Shown here one piece after another: positions 12,447 to 18,223 of a stretch of 18,223 nucleotides of DNA; the stretch's first letter is position 1; every line of letters begins with the position of its first letter. The translations under genes were made by a program, and so were the position numbers. Source of the DNA: JALHTG01 sp964528315 (lineage in GTDB: Archaea > Thermoproteota > Bathyarchaeia > 40CM-2-53-6 > JALHTG01); contig CAZGRO010000014.1 of NCBI GenBank assembly GCA_964528315.1, forward strand, positions 1-18,223, written 5' to 3'. The notes beneath the pieces were generated by a model. It made no database searches, was not told where the DNA came from, and worked only from the letters and a program-made list of their open reading frames with translations.

Positions 12447-14264
12447 TTATTGGCTTCCTATGACTTTCGCGACATCTCCCAGACCTAGCTTCTGAAGAGT
12501 GGCCGCATGAGGGATACCATTCTTGTCCCAGCCTCGTCTCTCATAGTACTCGTTCAGGAGCCGCTCGTACCCTTGTGAGTTGATCATGACGCCCCTCTGA
12601 GCACCTTTTGTCGGTGCCTCCCTGAACCATCTGGCTGGCGGGTAGTCCATAGCTCTGCTCCATTTCGAACCGTACTCTCTCACCCAGTAAGCTCTGATGA
12701 GAGAATAGATTCTGTCGCCCACGGTGTTAATGTCATCCATCGTGATTCTTGTTCCTGTTGCAGCCTCCAAGAACCTGGGATACCATTCCAGCTCAAAGTC
12801 TAGTTCAATCCATGGAAACCTGCAGGTGACTAGGCTCTCGAATCCTCCGCCTCTGATCCTCTGAAACTCTAGGACTTTCGCAACCTTCTCGGGCCCATAC
12901 GATTCTCTGCCAGCATTGATCTCCCACGATATGACCCATGCGTCTTTATGGTGAGCGCCAATGGAACAGGTGCCGAATCCAAGCGCCATTCCAGGAGCGG
13001 AGTGACAATTGTAGGCAGATATCTCAAGACCTTTCACGTTCATTGCCCATCTGCTACTGTCGTGGCCCAGTTCTTCGGCTGCGGCTTTGGTTCCTTTGGC
13101 TGCCAGTTTTCCAGCTCCTTCTCCGCGCACCGTGTCCTCGAGAAGTCTCTTTGCGTCATCGTAGTTGCCCCATTCGAATCTCTCCTTGAGTAGTTTCTTT
13201 TCTGATGCTTCCATCATGAAACCTATGGTATTACCCAGAGAGATCGTGTCTAGGCCATAGTCGTCTGCCATCCTGTTCAGGTGAGCGACCTTCCTCAGAT
13301 CGCCTAAGCCTATGTTTGAGCCAAGCATGGCCACATTCTCGTAGTCGAGCTCTGACGGGTGCCCTTCAATATCTTCGATCACATTTCCGCAAGTCATGTT
13401 GCAGTTGGGACAACCTCTCTGAGAAACCTTGAGCTTCTCCATCGCCTCTCCGGCGATATTGGCAGCTTCTTCGAAAACGGCCTCCCTGAAGTTGTATGTC
13501 GGTAGAACGCAGTTCGCTTGGCACCACTCCAAGACGAGAAGTGTGCCTTGACGCTTCCACATGTCGTAGTTTGGTTTGGATAGAACGTGTCGATATCCTT
13601 CTTGTCCAAGCTCCATCAGCTTCTTCTCATCAGAAAGCAGAATCTCCTTCGTTCCCTCAATCACCACTGCCTTCAATTTCTTTGATCCCATGACAGCACC
13701 GATTCCAGGCCTCCCTCCAGATCTTCCTTCTTGTGAGAGGATAGTGGCGTATCTGACAACGTTCTCTCCTCCTTGGCCGATGGTTAGCACCCCAACAGAC
13801 CTCCCATGTTTCTCCTTGAGCCTCTTCTCGGCCTCAAAGGACCCGGTCTTCCAGACATCCCGCGCATCTCTGATTTCGACGCTTTCATCCGCTACCGAAA
13901 TATACTTCGGTTCTCGGGCCGCGCCTGTGATGACCATAGCATCATAGCCTGCCTTCCTCAGACGTACCGCAGCCCATGATCCCATGTTTCCGTCGCCGTA
14001 TCCTCCTGTGAGAGGGCTCTTGGCTGCAACCACAAGTTTGCCACTACTTGGCAAAGGAAGCCCTGTCAACGGTCCTGTGGCTATCACTAGAGGATTCTCA
14101 GGTGAAAGAGGTGAGATTCCCGGCTTCGTTTCATCCCAAAGAATTTTCGCGGCAAAGCCTCTACCACCAAGAAACTTCAGCGCAAAGTCCGCTCCAAACT
14201 CTTGGACCGTGGACTTTTCCCTCGACAGGTCAACTCTCAGTATTTTTCCAGTCCATCCCTTCAT
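12447..14264 (-). CDS. aor: Tungsten-type aldehyde:ferredoxin oxidoreductase
   Basis: The 605-residue protein has the AOR family layout and length. The N-terminal domain has MKGWTGKILRVDL, LGGRGFAAKILWDE and GPLTGLPLPSSGKLVVAAKSPLTGG, which bind the tungstopterin. Cluster motif CPNCNMTC gives C285, C288 and C292, with a fourth cysteine at C481 (VTCRFPW). It oxidises aldehydes to carboxylic acids with ferredoxin, using a W- or Mo-bispterin and one 4Fe-4S. ATG 14264 is chosen because GAGGT lies 8 nt upstream and the family start is MKGWTGK-like; a GTG 33 nt upstream is possible but not needed. A weak TATA-like element is at 14311-14324. AOR subtype (AOR, FOR, GOR or WOR) is not determined. Confidence 0.93.
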   Translation of the reverse strand: MKGWTGKILRVDLSREKSTVQEFGADFALKFLGGRGFAAKILWDETKPGISPLSPENPLVIATGPLTGLPLPSSGKLVVAAKSPLTGGYGDGNMGSWAAVRLRKAGYDAMVITGAAREPKYISVADESVEIRDARDVWKTGSFEAEKRLKEKHGRSVGVLTIGQGGENVVRYATILSQEGRSGGRPGIGAVMGSKKLKAVVIEGTKEILLSDEKKLMELGQEGYRHVLSKPNYDMWKRQGTLLVLEWCQANCVLPTYNFREAVFEEAANIAGEAMEKLKVSQRGCPNCNMTCGNVIEDIEGHPSELDYENVAMLGSNIGLGDLRKVAHLNRMADDYGLDTISLGNTIGFMMEASEKKLLKERFEWGNYDDAKRLLEDTVRGEGAGKLAAKGTKAAAEELGHDSSRWAMNVKGLEISAYNCHSAPGMALGFGTCSIGAHHKDAWVISWEINAGRESYGPEKVAKVLEFQRIRGGGFESLVTCRFPWIELDFELEWYPRFLEAATGTRITMDDINTVGDRIYSLIRAYWVREYGSKWSRAMDYPPARWFREAPTKGAQRGVMINSQGYERLLNEYYERRGWDKNGIPHAATLQKLGLGDVAKVIGSQ

Positions 14265-14635
14265 GATTGTAACCTCTTCTCCTCTGGAGGCAAGCATAGG
14301 CCCGGAGACCGCTTTAGGCTTTCGATTCCATCATTTGCATCGGATTGCTTTGAGCAGGTGCTAGTCGGCCCTAAAGATTTGCTGTCGAAGACAATGGTCG
14401 GACTGGCTAGAGCATACGGAAATGAATGTTCACAAGATGAGTAAGAGGAAAGAAATGAAGAAAGGAACTGTGTCGCTTCGAATCTCTCTCTGAAGCGCCG
14501 AACGAGATATCAGAGCGTTGTGACCCTTGCCGACCGGATCGTGTTGTGTTTCGGTTGACTGACGATTTGCAGGAGAGAAGCGAACATGTCGCAACTCTTA
14601 TCTTTGATGGGCCACAGTCATGTTTGGTCGAGGAA
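14265..14635. other. Divergent intergenic region AOR / threonine synthase
   Basis: This 371-nt region holds the AOR leader with its Shine-Dalgarno, a weak minus-strand TATA-like element (CGAAAGCCTAAAG, 14312-14324) and a plus-strand TATA-like CTTATC (about 14597-14602) ahead of the threonine synthase start. No RNA gene or convincing small ORF is seen. Confidence 0.4.
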
Positions 14636-16017
14636 TTGTTTGCAACAGGAATAAAGTGTACCAAATGCGGGGCCGAGTACCCTCTAAGCGAAGCTATCTC
14701 AGTGTGTAGCAAGTGTCAAGGATTACTTGATGTCCAATACNNNNNNNNNNNNNNNNNNNNNNNNNNNNNNNNNNNNNNNNNNNNNNNNNNNNNNNNNNNN
14801 NNNNNNNNNNNNNNNNNNNNNNNNNNNNNNNNNNNNNNNNAAGCGAAGCTATCTCAGTGTGTAGCAAGTGTCAAGGATTACTTGATGTCCAATACGATTA
14901 TGGCAGGATGCAAGAGAAGTTTCAAAAACAGGAACTTGCGGGCTCTGCTCTTGGCTTGTGGAGATACGCGAAGGCTCTGCCTGTGGAACAGAGATTCGTT
15001 GTGTCGCTAGGTGAAGGATTCACTCCGCTCTTGCCTGCTCAGAGACTAGGAGGAAACATGAATTTGATGTTGAAACTTGATCATGTGAACCCGTCCGGCT
15101 CATTCAAGGACCGAGGCTCCACCATTAGTATTTCCAAGGCGAAGGAACTGGGAAAAAGAGAAGTCGCGATTGATTCTACGGGAAACGCGGCTGCCTCGCT
15201 TTCAGCCTACGCCGCAAAATCCAACATGAAATGCTTCGTATTCATTCCGTCCTACACCGAGGCCGAGAAAGTGGTACAGATTTCCTCCAGCGGAGCGATC
15301 GTGGTCAGCGTGAAGGGGACTCGGCAAGATGTTCACGATTTGATTGAGGAGGCCTACAGAAAGTTCGGCTGGTACTACTGCGGCTTTATGGTGAGCCCTT
15401 ACGCGATTGAAGGAACAAAGACCATAGCCTATGAGATCTGTGAACAGCTGCATTGGAGCCCCCCGGATTGGGTGATCTTCCCTGTGGGCACTGGAAGCGG
15501 CATCGTGGGTTGCTACAAGGGACTCAAGGAACTGGTGAGGATTGGATGGATCACGAAGATGCCTAAGCTTGTCTGTATACAGCCCAAGACCTGCGCACCG
15601 ATCGCTCAAGCCTTTCTGGATGGAAAATCAGAGATCGTTCCGGTGCAACGTCCGGAGACGGTTGCGGAAGGACTTGCTGTCGGGAATCCGCCCAAGGGAG
15701 GGCTTGTGCTTGAGGCGATTCGCAAATCTGGCGGATTAGCTCAGACGGTTAGCGATGACGAGATCCTTCAGGCGTCGAGGGAGCTTATCGTAAGAGAGGG
15801 GCAGTTCGTAGAGGTATCAGCGGCAGCTTCGGTGGCAGGTGCAATGAAGCTGCTTGATGAAGGAACCATTGACAGGAAGGAAAGGGTTGTCTGTGAATTG
15901 ACTGGAACTGGCCTCAAGAGCATCAAGGAATATGAGAAGATGGTTTCAAGCCCCTATGTCGTTGACCCTACTCTCGGATCTCTCGAAGAAGCTCTCAGAA
16001 AACAGGTGGCTCGATGA
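14636..16017 (+). CDS. thrC: Threonine synthase, interrupted by a 100-N gap
   Basis: A PLP enzyme converting O-phosphohomoserine to threonine. An N-terminal zinc ribbon (C8, C11, C24, C27) spans the gap. Next come NPSGSFKDRGS with the PLP lysine (about K106 after repair), DSTGNAAASLSAYAA and the phosphate loop PVGTGSGIVG. The N run is flanked by an exact 55-nt duplicate (14686-14740 and 14841-14895). Collapsing 155 nt joins the two frames into one uninterrupted protein of about 408 residues, normal for archaeal ThrC. The start is uncertain: TTG 14636 is preferred because the ribbon begins a few codons later and a TATA-like element lies about 35 nt upstream; GTG 14546 is the far in-frame alternative. 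Confidence 0.9.
14686..14740 (+). repeat. 55-nt exact duplicate, left copy (contig overlap)
   Basis: Identical to 14841-14895 on the other side of the N run. Best read as the overlapping ends of two contigs rather than a biological repeat. Confidence 0.9.
14741..14840. other. Assembly gap (100 N)
   Basis: Exactly 100 N, the usual arbitrary placeholder for a gap of unknown size. The flanking 55-nt identity suggests that no real sequence is missing. Confidence 0.98.
14841..14895 (+). repeat. 55-nt exact duplicate, right copy (contig overlap)
   Basis: Second copy of 14686-14740. Reading directly from the end of the left copy into the base after the right copy (14896) restores the threonine synthase frame. 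Confidence 0.9.
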
Positions 16018-16106
16018 TTGACCTGCGTATGTCCGCTGGCGCAGTAGTCGGTTGATCGCAACCCCTTCCAGTGCATTTGTCTCGAATCTGTTAGAGGAGT
16101 TCAACA

Positions 16107-16238
16107 CTGCGCTTCAACCTCCTCAAGAAGAAAGATCTAGTTGCGGAGGCTCACATTTCGAGTCTGCTTGCCCTGATATCCACGATGATAATAGGTGCCT
16201 TGAAGGAATATGAGGTGAGAGTCATTGAATCTGTATGA
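16107..16238 (+). CDS. Possible 43-residue ORF overlapping the sucC start
   Basis: An open frame after a TAG at 16092 encodes FNLLKKKDLVAEAHISSLL, then a hydrophobic ALISTMIIGA stretch and KEYEVRVIESV, ending TGA 16236-16238, 14 nt inside sucC. A GAGGAG lies 7 nt before a CTG codon at 16107, but CTG starts are rare; ATG 16179 would leave only about 19 codons. The composition looks protein-like (basic start, amphipathic helix). It might be a short leader peptide coupled to sucC, or a remnant of a longer gene, or chance. No family recognised. Confidence 0.25.
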   Translation: MRFNLLKKKDLVAEAHISSLLALISTMIIGALKEYEVRVIESV

Positions 16239-17373
16239 GTTTCAGTCAAAGAGGATCTTCAGTGAGAACGGGATCCCGATACCTAGAGGAAGATGCGTGG
16301 AGAGCGCTGAGGAGGCGGCGCAGGTTGCCAGTGAGATACAGCGATCTGTGGTCGTGAAAGCGCAGGTTCTTGTTGGCGGCCGGGGACTCGCAGGAGGCGT
16401 TAGGTTTGCGGAGAACCCGGAGGAGACCGGAAAAGTGGCATCTCAGATACTTGGCGGGATGGTCAAGGGTCAGAAGACGCGAATCGTTCTTGTTGAAGAG
16501 AAGCTTGAGGCTTCCTCTGAACTCTACGCCGGAGTAACCTACGATTTCAGGATGAAATGTCCAGTGATAGTGGCATCGTCTCGCGGCGGAGTGGATATTG
16601 AGACTGTAGCTAGAGAGCACCCACAGGATATCGCTAGAATAACTATTGACTCGCTCAGAGGTTTCTCGCCATACATTGGAAGGGAGTTGGCGTCGGAGAT
16701 TAGACTCAAAGCCAATGTCTCTTTCCAATACGCGAATGTTGTGGCTGCGCTCTGGCACATCTTCAAGCGTTATGATGCAGAACTTGTTGAGGCTAACCCT
16801 TTGGCGATCGTGGGTGACAGGCTGGTTGCTTTGGATGCAAAGCTGAGCCTTGATGAGAAGGCATCCTTCAGGCAGAAAGATCTGATGGATAGAATTGAGC
16901 AGATCCCTATAGATCGGCTGGAAGGGTTCGAGATTCGCCGTTATCGGGCTCGGCAGATGGGGATTCCTACGTACATCGAGATGGAGGGGAATCTTGGGGT
17001 GGTCGCTGATGGGGCAGGAACAGGTATGCTTACGCTCGATCTGATTGCCGATTCGGCTGGAAAGACTGGGGTTTACTGTGAGATGGGAGGAGAGACAACG
17101 ATGGAACTGATGGAGAATGCGTTGAAAGCGGTTCTTTCAGTGGATCGGACACGTGTCGTGCTCGTCAACTTGATCGGAGGGTTGAACCGCATGGATGAGA
17201 TGGCCAAAGGGATCACCAGTTATCTCACGAAGAACCCGACAAGGATCCCGATTGTCGTGAGAATGAGTGGTACAATGGAGGAGGAGGGACGAAGAATCCT
17301 CAGGGAAATCGAAATTCACGCCTACGACGATCTCTATGAGGCAGTTCAGGAGGCAGTTCATCTGTCGAGGTGA
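16225..17373 (+). CDS. sucC: Succinyl-CoA synthetase-like (ADP-forming) beta subunit
   Basis: The 382-residue protein has an N-terminal ATP-grasp domain (MNLYEFQSKRIF, VVKAQVLVGGRGLAGGV, VEANPLAIVGDRLVALDAKL) and a C-terminal CoA-ligase domain (EGNLGVVADGAGTGMLTLDLI, VLVNLIGGLNRMDEMAKGI). The family forms succinate and NTP from succinyl-CoA, ADP/GDP and phosphate. The usual GGGA of the ligase domain is GGET here (CEMGGETTMELM), and GGIVRCD-type residues read GGLNRMD, so this is a divergent branch that may use another dicarboxylate or acyl-CoA. The TTG start at 16225 is supported by GAGGTGAG 6-13 nt upstream. sucD follows after 5 nt, so the pair is one operon. Confidence 0.88.
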   Translation: MNLYEFQSKRIFSENGIPIPRGRCVESAEEAAQVASEIQRSVVVKAQVLVGGRGLAGGVRFAENPEETGKVASQILGGMVKGQKTRIVLVEEKLEASSELYAGVTYDFRMKCPVIVASSRGGVDIETVAREHPQDIARITIDSLRGFSPYIGRELASEIRLKANVSFQYANVVAALWHIFKRYDAELVEANPLAIVGDRLVALDAKLSLDEKASFRQKDLMDRIEQIPIDRLEGFEIRRYRARQMGIPTYIEMEGNLGVVADGAGTGMLTLDLIADSAGKTGVYCEMGGETTMELMENALKAVLSVDRTRVVLVNLIGGLNRMDEMAKGITSYLTKNPTRIPIVVRMSGTMEEEGRRILREIEIHAYDDLYEAVQEAVHLSR

Positions 17374-17378
17374 GCGCA

Positions 17379-18223
17379 ATGGCAGTACTGATCGATAGCG
17401 AGACTAGAATCTTGGTGCAAGGAATCACTGGGAAGATTGGATCCTTTCAGACGCAGCTGATGATCGAGTATGGAAGCAATGTTGTCGCGGGGGTCACCCC
17501 CGGCAAAGGAGGACAGGTATTCAACGGCGTTCCTGTGTTTGACTCTGTGCACGGGGCTGTGAAGGAAGACTCTCCAGAGGTTTCGATCAGTTTCGTTCCA
17601 GGCCAATATGCGGCCGATAGCGCGATGGAAGCGATTGATGCAGGCCTGCGGCTTGTGGTGGTGGTGGCGGAAGCGGTTCCTTTGTCCGACACCGTCAAGA
17701 TGCTTCAGCTGGCCCGGGAGAGACAGGCGTTTGTTCTTGGACCGGACACCGCGGGACTAATCTCTCCAGGGCGATCCAAGCTCGGAGTTCAACCCCATCT
17801 ACTCTTCTCCGAAGGGCCAGTCGGAATGATCTCTCGAAGCGGCGCCCTTTCATATGAAACAGCGAAGACATTGAAGCAGCATGGAATCGGTCAGTCCACA
17901 GTCATCGGCCTAGGCGGAGGACCCCTGTGGGGGTTCACCTGCACAGATGCTCTTCGGCTTTTCCAGCAGGATGAGGACACTAGCGCCGTTGTGTTGCTGG
18001 GAGAGATAGGAGGGCATATGGAGGAAGATGCCGCACAGTACATTGGCAAGGAGTTCTCAAAGCCAGTCGTGGCCTTGATAGTGGGCAGGACAGCGCCTCC
18101 TGGACAGAAGATGGGACACGCCGGCGCAATAGTGCAACAGGGCAAGGGAACAGCCCAAGAGAAGATTGCTGCACTCAGAAACGCTGGAGCGCTTATCGCT
18201 CGTGCTCCTCGCGAAATACCTGA
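17379..18223 (+). CDS. sucD: Succinyl-CoA synthetase-like alpha subunit, 5' part (runs off the edge)
   Basis: The frame from ATG 17379 is open to the right edge (281 residues, near the full family length of about 290). The CoA-binding Rossmann part shows ILVQGITGKIGSFQTQLMIEYGSNVVAGVTPGKGG. The ligase part shows GMISRSGALSYE, GEIGGHMEEDAA and the phosphohistidine motif KMGHAGAIVQQGKGTA with the catalytic His. Two usually strict loops differ: GPNxPG reads GPDTAG, and GIGGDPxxG reads GLGGGPLWG. Together with the divergent sucC this argues for an altered substrate or CoA-binding loop (inference). It forms the alpha2beta2 or alpha-beta enzyme with the preceding gene. Confidence 0.88.
   Translation, partial: MAVLIDSETRILVQGITGKIGSFQTQLMIEYGSNVVAGVTPGKGGQVFNGVPVFDSVHGAVKEDSPEVSISFVPGQYAADSAMEAIDAGLRLVVVVAEAVPLSDTVKMLQLARERQAFVLGPDTAGLISPGRSKLGVQPHLLFSEGPVGMISRSGALSYETAKTLKQHGIGQSTVIGLGGGPLWGFTCTDALRLFQQDEDTSAVVLLGEIGGHMEEDAAQYIGKEFSKPVVALIVGRTAPPGQKMGHAGAIVQQGKGTAQEKIAALRNAGALIARAPREIP

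Noticed and set aside
12938..13193. Plus-strand ORFs inside the AOR gene
   Set aside because: They are shadows of the AOR reading frame, whose motifs and length are complete.
14686..14895. 55-nt repeat as a true tandem duplication
   Set aside because: It abuts a placeholder of exactly 100 N, and collapsing it restores a normal conserved protein, which a real duplication would not do.
1..18223. CRISPR arrays, insertion sequences, attachment sites, rRNA
   Set aside because: No regularly spaced direct repeats, transposase genes, terminal inverted repeats or rRNA segments were recognised on either strand.

Overview
This window is archaeal chromosome from a draft or metagenome-type assembly; it contains one 100-N scaffold gap. 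Evidence for Archaea: promoters of BRE/TATA type (GGCTTAA and TTAAATA boxes), tRNA genes split by small introns with bulge-helix-bulge (BHB) splice sites, frequent GTG and TTG starts, a hydBGDA-type group 3b NiFe hydrogenase, a tungsten-type aldehyde:ferredoxin oxidoreductase, and a family of zinc-ribbon membrane proteins. Introns at non-canonical tRNA positions point, by inference only, to the TACK/Thermoproteota side (for example Bathyarchaeia or relatives). I cannot fix the lineage from this sequence.

Layout. 1-610: C-terminal part of a molybdate/tungstate-type binding-domain protein. 792-923 (-): tRNA-Leu(GAG) with two introns in its T-arm. 1074-2135: tandem-GAF sensor protein. 2299-6253: four-gene operon hydB-hydG-hydD-hydA for a cytosolic NAD(P)H-linked hydrogenase. 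6334-7539 (-): iron-type alcohol dehydrogenase, divergent from a stand-alone pyruvate-kinase C-terminal domain gene (7612-8078) that carries a one-base frameshift. 8160-8266 (-): tRNA-Thr(GGT) with two introns. 8547-11390: an island of small membrane and zinc-ribbon proteins, including three paralogues that share an N-terminal CxxC...CxxC ribbon and a glycine-rich C-terminal membrane segment. 11685-12338: DUF1847 metal-binding protein. 12447-14264 (-): aldehyde:ferredoxin oxidoreductase. 14636-16017: threonine synthase, split by the scaffold gap. 16225-18223: divergent succinyl-CoA-synthetase-like sucC-sucD pair, with sucD running off the right edge.

Functionally (inference) the metabolic genes suit an anaerobic heterotroph. 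AOR and Fe-ADH would interconvert aldehydes with acids and alcohols. An ADP-forming acyl-CoA synthetase would make ATP from a CoA thioester. The soluble group 3b hydrogenase would balance NADPH, ferredoxin and H2. The molybdate/tungstate-binding protein would fit the need of AOR for tungsten.

The most unusual content is in the two tRNA genes, which carry four introns, three of them outside the anticodon loop. The tRNA-Leu has an 8-nt internal exon between two T-arm introns. Two sequence-quality points matter for annotation. The N gap is flanked by an exact 55-nt duplicate and is best read as two overlapping contigs. The pyruvate-kinase-like gene looks as if one G is missing from a G run.
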